NCBI RefSeq assembly: GCF_037975245.1
Contig: NC_092575.1
Span: forward strand, 10,923,501 to 10,987,500
DNA from: Apostichopus japonicus
Taxonomy: Eukaryota > Echinodermata > Holothuroidea > Aspidochirotida > Stichopodidae
Reading direction: 5' to 3'
Length of the DNA: 64,000 bases
Notes under the pieces: model-generated
Database searches by the model: none
Seen by the model: the letters and a program-made list of their open reading frames with translations, nothing else
Told to the model about the DNA's origin: nothing
Position numbers and translations under genes: made by a program
Part shown: one piece after another, positions 14,001 to 29,000 of the stretch
Position numbering within the stretch: position 1 is the stretch's first letter
How the letters are laid out: each line of letters begins with the position of its first letter

Positions 14001-17000
14001 TATAATAAATAATATAATAATAAATAAATAAAAATAAAGAATATTAAATAAATAAAATAAATAACAGTTAAACTGTTTCTTCATCTGACAGCAGTTCAAT
14101 ACAAGACAAGTTTAGTTAACACTAGTGCAACTAGGATTGACACAGAGTAACTTACTGCAATGTAACATCCCTGAACATTTCCAAGCCACCTTTAAATCTC
14201 TCCTGCAGTGAGGTTTGAGATTCATTTTATTTGAACTGCACATTGACTTACCAAAGAACTGCTGGCAATTGACACCGATGAAGAAAGTTAGACACTCGCA
14301 AGCGTAGTTCCCGTCTCCTACTTCATAACAAGTCCCTGCATTCATGCAAGGTTCTGAAGCACAAGGATCCACTAAATGCCACCGAGAAAAAAAAAAACAG
14401 GAGAAATTTTTCCTCAGTCACGTAAAGGTTTTGATTGGTACTGTTTTAGTGACTTGATATTTTCCACAGTTCAATTTATAATTTATCTCGTTTGTAAACT
14501 TGCTCGTAAATTCCAGATTCTTCGGTAGCTTTTTATGAGGATTGGGGGTCATTTTTCTTTGGTGGAAGTCTCAAAAAAACCATGGTGGTATCAAATTCCC
14601 TTTGTTAACAAAGCAATTAAATACCTTAATTACCTGATTTACTTTTCTTAAATGTAGTGCCAAAACAAAGTAAAATTAAAAAAATGAAATTTGGGCGGCT
14701 GCTCGTTTTTCGCATGCATTTGATTACAATGTGTACTCGAAAGGGAAGGTTTCCAGATCTATTAGAATTAAGTACTTGCTGATTAATGATAATTTAGTGA
14801 AATAAAATGTGACAATATCTGAGTTTGAGCGAGAGGTACCTGACTTTGAATAATACCTGATGGCTTTTGATGCTATTTTTCATCATATGATTGTATTGTG
14901 GTATTTAACAGATGTGCCTCCTCCACACAATGTTCTGCATCCTTTCAAATCATTAATCGCTAACTAATGTTCATTTATATACTATGTTAACAGTAGGATG
15001 CTAAGGGTTAACAGTGCAGGCCTGAGCATCTATAGTGCTAATGCAGTATCACACACTAACAGTACACTGTTATGTCTGCACACTGAGATCATAATTCTTT
15101 TTTTGTAAGTTATTTGTGTACTCTATGCACAGGGAGTGTAACACTAGATAAGCCCACAAGGGTTTCTTGATGCACTTCCTTTCACATTCCATTACTCTCT
15201 GTATTTGCTACATTTGTTGTATATGAGTTGTGAAAAAAAACAAATAAATAAACAAAATAAACAGAATAATCCCTGTTGTTTGACATTGATTTCACCCAAC
15301 TGAAACAGGAAATTAGCAGCTGCTGTTAATTTTTCGTTTGGACATGGTGTCTTATTTAGTGAAAATACAGGAGAAATATCTTAATTAGTTAGAGAAATTT
15401 TCTACATTACTTCGGGTACAATTCGGTGGGTTCTGCCAAAATGTCAGAATTTGTCGACCGAAATGCAAAGAGTTGCTGCTTAACAGCTAAAAAAAAAAGG
15501 TTTGGGAAGATTTATCTACCGTAAGTTTCAGTTTGATCTGATAATTCTCACCTGTCTGGGATTCACACAAGAAACCAGTAAAACCAGAAGAACAGTTACA
15601 GGCAAATGGGAGACTACCACCAGGGTCCTCACTCACAAAACATGCACCACCATTGAAACATGGGTTGGGGAGACATGGAGAGTCAGCTGTACAAGACAGT
15701 ACATATTATGCATGCAAATAAAACATTATAAAATAATGATGATGATGATATGCAAATGAGCAGTACTGGATGCGGATTGGATAAGACATTTGGATATAAT
15801 ATGCATTATGTAGTAGGTATCATGGGATGAAACAAAGCCAGTTGGGAAGGTTTTTTTCATGCTAGTACCGCTCTATACTGTTCTCTTGTACCATGCTTCG
15901 AAGCACTGGTCCTGACAGTATGAACAGTTCCGAAATAGGGAACTCATACAGACTGCTCATACTGTCAGTACACGTGCATTGAAGCATGACATGAAAATAC
16001 AGTATGTAGAAAAAAAAATGTCCCAACTGATGAAACAGCATTACATAATGACAATGGAAGTATAAAGCATAGCTATAGTTAATGCATGAGGGTAATTAAA
16101 GTAGGGTAAAACAGCACATAATTAGCATGAGGGTAATTAAAGTAGGGTAAAACAACGCATAAGTAGCATGAGGGTAATTAAAGTAGGGTAAAACAGCACA
16201 TAATTAGCAGATAAACATAGGGTAAAGAAAAATCAATATATACAAGCTATTACTTGCGGATATGTGCAGTGCATATAGAACAATGTGAATGATACCACAA
16301 ACTTAGGTGCTCTAGCAGAAGAAATAAATCGGACTGTGGTAGACATTCTATTATAATCTGATATATTTGTGTCTTCGTCCAGACCTAAAAAATGTTTTAT
16401 AATAAAATAAATTCTTTATTCAACTCATTCTGTATTTCTGATTTTCATTACTATTTTTGCTGTTTAACATTTCGCCTGACAAAGTCTTCCTCAATTTTCC
16501 GTTTATTGTGGTTTAATTATTTGTATATATATATGGACGTTGAATTAGCTGAAGTCAAAAGCTTAAATACGATACTTGTAAGCATTCACAAAAACAGAAT
16601 GAAATGGATTAGATTTGCCATCTCTTTTCTATAAATCAAAAAGAATGCATGACAGCTCACCCACGCAGACGGGACCCGAGAAACCAGTAGGGCACTGGCA
16701 AAAGAATTTGCTTGACGAAGGGTCACTGAAGCGAAAGCAAACACCGCCGTTGAGGCAGGGAGAGGGGTTGCAAGGGTCTGCAGCGGTAACTAAAGTATTA
16801 AGCAGAGATGTACAAAGCTATAGATAGCACCCATGTAACCATAAAAAAGCATTATATATAACGTAGCAGAAAGAGAGTGAGAGAAGAAAGATGCAAGCAT
16901 CAGCAAATTAGGATAAAAAGGATGCAGCATCACTGTTTGATGACAAAGAAAGGAGGGGAACCAAGGGGGAGGATGGGGGGAAGGAGGAAGGGGGAGGAAA

Positions 17001-20000
17001 GGTAGGGATGATAGTGAGGTGGATAAATATACCAAACAAGGTGATACCACACAAAATATGTAGGTATAATCATGGACAGGGCTGATATGTAAATTAGCTG
17101 GGTTTTGAAGGTTGTGGAAAAATGGGGAGGATGGGAGGGGGAAGGAAGAAGGAGGAAAGGTAGGGGGTGGGATGAAGGTGAGGGTGGATTAATATACCAA
17201 ACAAGGTGATACCACACAAAATATGTAGGTATAATCATGGACAGGGCTGATATGTAAATGAGCTGGGTTTTTGAATGTTGTAGAAATATGTGTCACTCTT
17301 TTCTAAAGCCCAAACAAAGCAGGTACATATGACACATGAATTATCCACACCTTCTGTAGGCAAAAATATACATAGCAACAATGTTTCTGTTTGTGAAGGA
17401 TATATGCAGCATAAAAAATCCCGGTTGTTTTGTCCACCCCTAAGAGCACTTTTGATATGATATATATGATCCTTAAGACAATGGAACCAAAACTGTGATG
17501 AAAAGGTATAAACATACAAGAGCAGTGCTGAGAAATCTGTTAAAAACAGTACTGTGAAAGCATATACATGTGATCTTGTATATTCAATATATAGCAATTA
17601 AACATGACAGTATGTTAAGAAAATAACCGTAGCAGATACACTATTCATTAACCAGTTGAAACTAGTCGCGATGCGAGTTGAAACTCTCTAGGATATCCTA
17701 CAACCAACTGTATATATAGATGTAGTAAATATTGACACATGCAGACAAAAAAAAGTTCTGAAACTATCAAAATATGAGGGGTAAAAATAAACAGAAATTT
17801 CAGACAGTGACTGTTGTTTAGCTGATATAATATATTGAAGCTTGTCATGGTTGGCAACTTCCAACTAAAACTACCAAATTATTTCAATTATTGGAGTTCT
17901 TTTTTTTTGGCAGCACAACAATACAATACAAAGAGTATTGACACTGCAGCTATAAGGTCTTCATTCATATCTAACTGTACAATAACCTCCAATATTCTAC
18001 CATTCTATGCCCAATCTATACAAATATCCGAGCAATACCGTATAAGTGGCCGCTATATATATATGGAAAGAACAATTATGTCTGCTGATACTTCACAATG
18101 TCAATAACCGTGCAGTGAATCCTATGGTCTCTGAGTAGAAGCAATGGAAAAACCTAATTGAGATGGGAATATTACAGGATTCTGTCCTCAATAGGCTGAC
18201 GGTTTAAAATTGTAGGTTCTCATTGAGAGTGGTGTACTACTTAAACTAGTTAACAAGTTAAAATAGATCAGTGGACTTAAATACTTGTTAGATTTTCATT
18301 CAAAATTGGGTACTGTAAATAACTCATTCATACAAAATTCTCAACTACACTCTTCTTTGACATTCATACTATTTTTGTGAAGAGCATTGAACAGTTTCTC
18401 CTGGATATTTGCGCTACACAAATCTAAGTATTATTATTATGATTACGATTATTATCACTACATGCAATATCCAAAGTTAGGACACTGCTATTGTTGAGCA
18501 GGAAGGATATATGCCAAGAATATACCTTCTTTTAGCAATAGAAATGCTTTCTCTCCTTTGATTTATGCCATCAAACTGAGATACAAATTCCTTCTCCCCA
18601 AAAACCAAATAATTGATGGTGCCAAACCTCTAGACACGAGTAGGAAAAGAGATGAAGCCAATTAAATACCGACGGGAGATACTCAAAGAAAGACAAAGAT
18701 TAACAAAACAGGCAGAGTATGCAAAGAGATATTCCTGCAGCTTCGTTCTACCAGTAACCCCCCCCCCACCAGGTGATACTTTGCCAAGTCACCTGTAATG
18801 GACAATTCACAAATGGGACTGCACCACTTTTTAGCTCCTGTACACCGATCGCTTCTGCACAGATAACACCAGCACGCCGATAGATGTATGATTATAAAGC
18901 ACCACCATCGCAGAGAGAATACCATTGCACTGTAACTTGCTATGATGCAAAGGTAGTTAACATGAGAAAGAGGTCAGATGAGGGTCACCAAATATTCCCA
19001 ACACCGATAGCGTACCGATAGCAGATCGGAATTAGACCACGATGAGCGAATGTGAAATCACACCAAATGGAAAAGCGTGTATTGATGTATTAAGCGGGAT
19101 GAAATGCTTGATCCCAAATGCAAGACCACTGTCATCTGTGATATGCAACTTACCAATCTCACACTCTACACCACCAAACCCAGCTGGACAGCTACAAGTG
19201 TACACTTGAGGTAACGTCCCATTTGGGACACAAGTACCTCCATTTTGGCAACTATTACTCAAACAGGGATCCACTGGGAGGAGTAAAATAAAAGAAACAC
19301 TTTTTGTATGAAGCAGAAACAAACGATCTTCCTCAACTGATGGTCACAAACAATGATCACAAACAAGGATGCTTTGTTGATGATTGCCTTTCTACAACGA
19401 CTTTGCGTTTTAGAGTCTTTTGTCTTAGTCTGCGTCATTGCGTTTAGAGTCATTTAGAGCATTATTAATAATATAGTGAAACTATCACAGAAGCAACCAT
19501 TTGATCTTGTATTGCCTTGTATTATAATAGGAAACCTGTTATCATGAACTTATATTCAATAATTTTCCATTTTTCCAGTGTCCCCAAACTAGTACTCTAC
19601 CCCTCTTTACACTTTCTACATATCTTTAGCTTGAAGGAAATTTCCACAGGATAATTTTTTTTTCTTGCAGGGAATAAATTAGTTTTTCACATTTTCTTTT
19701 ACAGTTTGGACTTCTCAGGATTATTCATTTCTGTTTCTAACAAAAATAGTGAAAATAGTAATGCCTTCAGTTTACAACTATTTATACTGCTCTATAAATA
19801 TATATTTCAAATCCTGTAGATATGTCACATTCTATATAACTGCTATGGGATACAAGATAAATCAACTTCCAGCTATCAGAACCATCTATCATTTCCTTTT
19901 CTGGTTTACGGCTTTAATACTTTTGTAATTTTCCACAAGATGGTACCCTTTGAGGAACAATCCTTGTGGCAACATCATTTGCAACCATTAAGTCCAATCA

Positions 20001-23000
20001 ATTCAATTTTCCACATCTAGATGTACTCCCATTCAAACCGAATAATCTACGCCGGCCAAATTTGTATTATATACGATTCATGAAAGAAAGGTATTACAAG
20101 TTTGCTCCTTCTGTACTCCAGTGGTTGATTGTATGCCGTGACTGTACAACCACTGTGGGTGTTTCTGCTTTGGATAATTGTGGGCATTCCTCCACCCCAG
20201 GCTTAAACTCCCATATGACAGTCACATTTAAAGTAGATTTCACACTTCTTAACCCCTTGTATTTAATCACAGCTGAGAAGAATAAAACTCACTCAAAATA
20301 AAGCCCTGATCGAAAAAAACCGGCAGCAAACTTTTTTTTTTGTTACAGCCCTACAAGTCTGACACAAAGTAATTTAACAAATTCTCACCAAGTTCCTCAC
20401 AAAGAGTGCCCTGGTAGCCCATGGAACAGACACAGACAAAACGGTCGTCTCCAGCAAAACAGAACCCATTAATACAGGGTGAAGAGGAACAGGCTGTAAA
20501 AAGACGATCGTTACACTGACGGTGGAAATATTAACCAACAACTCCAAAGCATTTAAGAAAACACCCTTCTTGAAGGCTTTAATAACTATGACAATTTCAA
20601 TCTTTTTTTCAGAAAAATGATTTCTTCTGTACATTATCTTTATGATAGTCATAAAGCGTTTAATTCGAAGTACAATCACTTAACCGAAATTACATAGAAC
20701 CACGGATGGAATAAATCACAGAATCTATAAAAGTTAATACATATTGTCTGTCACAATAAATGAACTAACAACTAAAATACTTCAAAATCATATCATACAA
20801 TCTTTGACATTATTCAAACTATTTTTTTTTCTTGGCTCTTTTTCTTTTATAAAGAGGATCAGACTGATCTGGATAATCTTGAAACCAGGTCCCTAGGGTT
20901 CCGTCGAAGTTTGAGACTATGGGGTCATTTCTTGTACATTCTTTTCTATTACTGTAATACCAGAAACTAGACACCATGTAAGTGGCTGATAATGATATCT
21001 TCGTTGAACAGGAATCTGCTTTAACTTTCCTAGCGTAACAGTTATTGTCTCTTCATATTTCCATTTTTGCTATTTTTTATAATTCTGACTAATTTTTAAA
21101 TACAATACCCAGCAAACGCAACATTTTTAAGATTTGGTTTCTATCCTGTTATATACAAACATAGTTCTACTAATCCATGCTAGAAGTTTCCAAAATAGCA
21201 AACAGCTGAGGCTGTTTATCCTCCCCACCTTGTATCCAGTACACCAGACAAATTTTCGTAAAATTTTACCAACATTGCTGGGTAACTTTGGTAAATGCCA
21301 ATATTTTTTTCCCATTTCCTGCAGATATATCTCTGACCAATTTTAGCCCGCGATACTATCTTTCGGTACATATAATGGCGACGCATTTTTTCATTTCTTA
21401 CAATAAACGAGCTAATGGTCAAATATACTGTATCGGTGAATTTATTGCTATCGTATTAAACTTTACCATGGCATAATAATTTGAAAAAACAAAATTTTCA
21501 GAATCATCAAATTTTGGCTGTGTTATTTTTTTTCAAAAATTACACACTACGTGGGAAAAAAATGTAACTAAATCAGTTGGTTCCTGAAAGATTTCATCAG
21601 CAATGAATCAAATATCATTCAAAGCTATATTTCATTGCAATCTTTTAAAGGGCACACTAAAGTACTTACACGAAGGTATTGAATTGCCAATTTGAATGAG
21701 TGACTCAGTCTACAGGGTTATCATCCAAAGTACACAATAACCAACATGTACTAAAGCTTTATTGAAAATAAAAATTCTAGTTCAAGCATGCTGTCACAAT
21801 AAACAAACATGCTGTACGAGTAGTGTATGCATAGCATACAATATGTTTATCTGCCGTGTATGAATAAAAGACAAACATATTTTACCAACCATTGTTGAAA
21901 TGACATTATATCAAAGTTTGGGGACCATCTTTTTCTGGAGATCCAGGGATATGATATTGATGTTGACAACCTCCCCACCCCCCCAACCCTCCCTCTCCTC
22001 TCCCAAGTTGATGTGAAGGGTTAGTACCTAAGCTGTACTTTTCAGAGGAAGGCATTTTGAAGATCTCTCAGTGTTGATAATATAAACCTTTATATCTAGC
22101 TGTACAAAATAATTTTGCTGCATTAGTCTTCGAATGAGAAACTACTTCAACTTTAAGAGGTTTTAACAATCTAAGATCAGTCTGTTATGTCATGGGCAGC
22201 AAATAAAGATTGTCATGAAGTAATACAATTCCATGAACACAGACATACAGCACCACATTAACGTTCAACCGGACAAGTTTTTTCAGGTATGAGCAAAATT
22301 CAATGGACAGGGGATGACAAATGCAACAGCGGAAAGGATTTTACCAGGCGAAAAATAAAACGGAAAAATGGGTTGAGAAAAAGGAAGGAATGTATAAGCG
22401 AAAATAATGTAAAAAATGTAAAGTATGTCGGAAAGGAAACATTCAAGTCCTCCCTAAGCCTTTTCTTTGGGGGGGGGGGGGAGTAGGGGGAATGATTGAT
22501 TTACACATTCAACATTTCTAGGCATCTGGTTTATCAGAAAGTGCTTTGAGAAATTTGATCTTTTTTTGTCTTTTGCAACCTGAGGCAGCTGCTTGCATTG
22601 TCAGTTATGTGTTTGATATTTTGTTAGCTTTTTCAGTTAAACAGCTGGACTATTCCAGATATATATTAAGAACAACTTATCCAGAGTATGGTACGTACCA
22701 CTCGAGATATATGTGTTATTTTACCAAAGTTAACATTAACTACAACAATTTCAGAATGACAAAACCCATCTTGAAATATTATTGTGTCTGTCTTGTACTA
22801 TTGTTTACCCATTGTAATGTAATGGTAATGAACTAGAATATTAAGAAGCTACTGTACAGAATGTTCAAAGATTTGTTATTTTGAAATGAAAATTGTTACA
22901 GCTTCTTGATTGTAGGATATTTTGCTTTACAAACACCAACATATTAGTAGTAGTAGACTTGCATGGTGACAGGATCAAGAATCTCTCAGTTAAAAACAAG

Positions 23001-26000
23001 ATTTCACTGTATAAATTGTTGTTATTTCTTTTATAGCGATGTGATTGGATTAAAGAACAAAAGACACAAGATATTGGTTATTGCCGTTAGTGCAGACTTT
23101 TCTAAATATTTGAAACGGCTGGCACTTGAGAAATAATTAGTGACTTATTAAAAGTTCAGAAAATAAATTAAATTTCATAAAAGAGTATGACTTCAGAGAA
23201 AATGTTACCAGTCACTATCGATTCACACAATGTCCCTGTAAATTGCTGCGGACAATTGCATATGAAAGAGTCTCCGTTGACCTGACAGAAGCCATTACTG
23301 CATGGTGAGGATGCGCATGGGTCATTAGGAATCGCTGTTAAAAATAAATATGGGAGAAAAGGCAAAATTTAAAAAAAAAATACTTAAAAGACAGTTTACA
23401 TTTTAAATGAGAGTAATTGAATATGTTATTAATCTTTCCACAATTCGTTTTGGCTAACTACATTTTAGCCTCATTTTTAACAATTGTTAGGCTTTGATAT
23501 ACAAGTACTTGCCTTTCATTTGGTTGTAAATAATAGTTTATAAAACTAATCTGCAAAATACAAACATAATTTATGCATATATATATATATTCGATTCCCA
23601 TGTGTTATTTACAAGATATTTAGTATCAAAATTTGACAACTCGTTTATCAGAGCAAACTTGAAACAAATGAATATGCTGACAAACATGATATTGGCAAGG
23701 AAAAGTTAGATTAAGTTTGTCTTTACAGGTGAAAACTTAAAACTGTTCCTTTGAACTGCTTCATTTTAAAAACAAAGATTAAATAAAATCGGTGTTTCAT
23801 GCGAGAATGATATTTTCTCAGCACATTTGTAGCTTTTCAACTGTTTATAATGATATGTGATAAATATACTTGTATCCCAACTGGAAGAAGATATTATACA
23901 ACAACAACACATAATTTTCAGACAGAGGAAAGCTTTTTTCACACAATTTTCACGCCATATCAAAAGATGGCAATAACACTGTACCTACCAGTAGAAGAAG
24001 ATGTGTACCGAGCTTTTAAAAGACTTGATTGCACTATTACGCACTTTAACACCGTGAACAACAACCGAATACTTACAAAGTTCACCACAATTCAAACCTT
24101 GTCTGGCATGATTCCAACTTTAGTACTCTATAGACAAACATATTTAATACATTCATAATTACTTACACTTCCAATGTATTGTACTGTATGGTTTACATAT
24201 TACAGTAAAGTACATGTGTCTTGGTAACTTTTGAGACAGCTTATTCAAGTTTAGTCATCAATATTTTTTTTTTTTAACCAAATCTGCAGAATTTTACTCC
24301 ATAATATGGTTTCAGTAGATCAAACTGAGATACACCCCTTTAAATAGATTTGTTACCATGTGGAGATCTAATGATGGATCTGCAATGGACTGTACTGAAA
24401 TCTGTTTGGTTTCAGACATTTCCCCTCTGACATTTCTACATTTGTATTTATTACAAAAAGGCAACAGTTGGAACACTTTAACTTTTCTGGTTCATCTTTT
24501 GACATAAAACTCACAGTCTGGTAAACTCGATTAGCCAGCAAGTTTACTATAGGATAATTTTAAACTTTATCATCAAAGTCAAAGTTTAGCAAATGCTGCA
24601 ACACTTTCAATCATTGCAGTTATATTATGTTAAGTAAGCAATTCACGATTTAATTTCTTGATAAACTATAAATAACTAATGCAGTACATCCAAGATGCTG
24701 TCAAGTACAATATTAGCTCTCTTTCTCATCTCAGAAAATATAATTATTTACGATGTAGTTTCTTATTTTACAATTTCCAACCAATGCCTTTCATGTTAGA
24801 AATCACGTTGAGTATTCTTTTAAGTTAACTGTGTGTGTCCATGTAAAATTGTTCATTCGTTAGTTTCAGTCATGGAGGAAGATAAAACAAACAAATGCTC
24901 CAAGGTAAAGAATAAAGACAATATAACATCTCTGTGTCACTTAAAGAACTAATTAAAATAGTGACAAAACTGGTCGATGCTTAATTTGTTGGGGGGTGTA
25001 GACTCCAGTGTCACAATGGTTAGTAGTCAGAGAGGTAAATAGACCTACCAAATTTAAAATTATTGAATTAGTAGAGAAAGAAGATGTAAACAGATAGAAA
25101 CAGTGAAAAAAATAATATTTGTTATTAAAAGATGATTCCTAACATTCTGTATAATTTCTTAGATCCAGTGACTGACTATAAACTTTAGAAGTGTAAACAC
25201 TTACATCTCACAGTCATAACTGGTTTTATATCATAACTGTCTTACAAAGAGTTTTTAAAGTTTTTATCTCAACAAAGTTTGTACCTCAACATAGCAATAT
25301 ACATTTTTATAACATTGCTGTTTCATTATTGCAGACATATATTTTACATACTGTTTTGTTTTTTCTGTAACACGTTTAGTTTTTGTAACCTACCAATATC
25401 ACAGGTCGGCCCTGTAAACTCTAACAAGCATATGCAGGCAAAGGTATTGCCGCCACTGCCTGCCGGGAGGCAGATGCCACCGTTCAGACACGGACTGCCA
25501 GCACAAGGCGTTGAAGCTGTAGATATTAGCAGGGTGTATAGACGTGCATGGGATTATATGGATGATTATATGATATTAAATATGACACAAAATGGAGTGT
25601 TTAAACAGAATAAAAAGCATGCAAAACAAAGAGAATACAAGTCATAAGATGTATGTATAACAAGAAAAATGAAAATATTGATGGATAGTGTAGGTTTTGA
25701 TAAATCAAGGTTAAATAAACAAGTTGAGAGTAAATATTGGTAAAATTATAATGAACTTATTGATATAGTAAGCATTTATTGATTATAGGTTGCACACATC
25801 AAGTTAAAAAACACAACTTGTATAACCCATGCAAGGAGTCGAGGTACATCTGTATCTACGAGGAAGTGAACCTACTGTAACAAGGCCGGTGAGTCTGTAA
25901 GGTAGTACAGTATATATATATATGTTCAGATCCCATGACTGCTTAACATCACAAAACAATCACAAAAGGCTTTCAACTATTTCATTCAAGCAGGTTAGAC

Positions 26001-29000
26001 AGTTCTTTCCTTTGTTTCTGTTCTTCTTGTGCATATAGCGAAGCAGCGCTAAACGACAGGAAGGAGGAAGTATTCTGTTATGTTATGTTGGAAAATTCTA
26101 TTTTTATCGATCACAATGAATGGCTGTCCCGAAGTTAAAGCTATACATCCATATGTACCTAGGCGACTATGTAAGACACTGTAAACCCAACACTGGCTAG
26201 AGAAATGCATGACGAATGCCGTGACCTAAATTTAGTGGGGTGATTTGGCACTGAGAGCATACGGTTCCTGTTATTGTACACAATCTCTAGCACAATTTTG
26301 TAATGGCAGAAATAGCTGGTCCAGCCATATTGGTTTCAATTATTACACTTGGTGATCCAAGTCCAAACTGGATATTTTTTTTTTTCTTACATTACAGAAG
26401 GTGAATCAATTATCATGACTGTAAAGGCATTTCGACTGGTGCGAGATGCCCTCTCTCCTTCGGAACTTAAAAATTTTTGGTGGTACCTGGGTATGCCCGG
26501 GCTTCTACTATCCCCTCTGTTTGTAAGGACCTTCTTACATCCATGCTATTAAATATATACTGTAGGTGTAGATAATTGTGCACATCGTAATGAAAAAAGT
26601 AAATAATGTAGGAGTTAATATTTTCTGTCAGAAGATGGACTGTATGAAAAGATCTAATATGAAATGAACCACAAGCTACATACAGAACTCCGGTTGTTAA
26701 TAAAATATAGTGATCGTCTCGCAGAATTCCAAAGGAAAAACAATATTGTCGAAAAATAGCAGGATATATTTAGTGTAGATAAACAAAAGAATACAGACTT
26801 AGGAAAAACATGATATATGGTATTAACTGAAAACACAGGAAATTAGTGTGATATTTTTGAATATAAACGTGTATCAAAGTATCGACGGGCACCGTACCTA
26901 TCTCGCAATCTACACCGGTGAAACCGGTGTCACACAGACACACATATGTATCGTCAGAGCCGCTAACAAAGCAGGTCCCACGATTACTGCATGGGTTTGG
27001 CATGCAAGGAGTAGTTGGAGCAATCACTACAAAAAGGCAAAATGGTAATATAGAGAATGTAAGAAGCAGATGCAACAAATATAGATGTAGTTAAAAATGG
27101 ACTTGCAATCGACTGATTTAGTTACCTGCATATATCCTAACTAACTGAATAGAATTAGCTCTTTTAAAAATTCACTTTTCACGTCCTAGTACTCGGTTTT
27201 CCCTCCATGATTTCATTTACATTAAATCACCAACTCTTTTATTTGAAATCCTATCCCTGCTGTCTTCCAAGTTCTATCGAATGAAGAGCTGTGATCCCTG
27301 GAGAAGACTGTTTAAGGTATATTGTGGCTTTCTCTAACTGACAGAACTAGAAAACGAATGATTTATAATCGATACTAATTTTTCTCAACTCAGACCCCCC
27401 TCCCCCCCCCCCCCACCAAAACTTACTGGTTTGGGGATTTACGAGCAAAGATACTTGCAATACCTGTCTCCAATACAAGTATACACTTAACCAATCTAAA
27501 TAAATTAGAAAATGACTGGAAAATTAATGCTTCTGTCAGGATGCCTCACACTTCTCCTCCTTGTGGATTCACCACTCAGAGCTTAAATATATATCTCTTC
27601 AAAACGTTTTCATTTCCACTTTTCCCTATTTTAAATTCAAACCGTTTACAATTTGACCGACTCTGCTGGTTAAGGTGATAGACCATGAAACCATGATGAT
27701 AACTGTAATTTCAGGCACTAGGGTGAGTTTTCCAAGAATCCCTTCAGCCACTTCACTCGCTTTACTTATCTTTTGTTGTTGTTGTAATCAGTTTTGTTTT
27801 ATGTATTTTTTTCTCTCTTGTGACTAGCAGAAACACAAATATATTTACACATTACCAAAAAATAAAAATAAAATACGAGTTTTGTATCACAATTGCAACG
27901 CTCACCTATTTCACATAACTGTCCCTGAAAGTCGCTTGCACAGAGGCATAGGAACTGTAAATCCAATCCAACGAAGATGCAGGTTCCTCCATTGAGGCAA
28001 GGGGAAGTATCACAAATATTCACTTGAGAAACGAGAAGAAAAACAGGATGAAAAAAGAGCAAAACTTTTGAGATGAATCTTACAGCAAAACCAAGACAAA
28101 GCCTTTAGACATCTTTCACTTCTTCTTTTAAATTCACAAATCTAGAAAAACAGAAACTAAGTGTGTATGCCTGGATTGACACAAAGTATTTTCGACTCAG
28201 ACCTTTTTTAAATTTTTAAATTTTATTTCAAGATGTAGTAGTATGAACTACACAATAGTTCCTTATATAGTTAAGGGTATCAACCTGTGATTGGTCTGGA
28301 TCCCTTGTTGCATTGTAAATTCATGGGATGTATTATTGGCATATAAATCACAGTGTGGTATTAACACTTCTTCGGCAGCAAAGGTGCAACAAAATTGTAT
28401 TAAAATAATGCACTACGGATACGCCATGTCCATCATTGTCCATCACAGTATGTCCAACCACACGTGAGAGGGAACATTTTTGTATCAACCACAATTTGGT
28501 AACATTCTTCGTTGGGGGCAAGGTGCAACAAAATCGTATTAAAACAGAGCACTACAGGCACTGTATGTCCATCATTGTCCACCATAGTAGGTCCGACCAC
28601 ACCTGAGACGTATCATTGGTGTATAAATCTCAGTGTGGGGTTAATTCTTCTTTGGAAGCAAGCTGCATTAAAATCGTATTTAAACAGAGCACTACTGATA
28701 CAGTACTGTATGTCCATCATTGTCCATCACAGTATATATTGCAATGGTTGGAAAACACAAACTGACCTTCCCTTTCACATTGTGAGCCATCAAATCCACT
28801 CGGACATAAACAGACAAAGTTTTGTCCACCGTCGGTCTCAACACAAGTCCCTCCATTGCCACAGGGTGATGAGTCACAAGGAAGTACTGTAATAACGACC
28901 AAGAAATATCAAAGTTTAGCGTAAACAGACACAAAATTGTCCTAATAATATTCATTTACTTTGTTACTGAAAATCTGTAAAAAAAAATGACATCAGATAT

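Noticed and set aside
23209-23334. EGF exon 8 as a pseudo-exon because of its weak GTAACA donor
   Set aside because: All six cysteines, phase, length and the acceptor are intact, so decay is unlikely.
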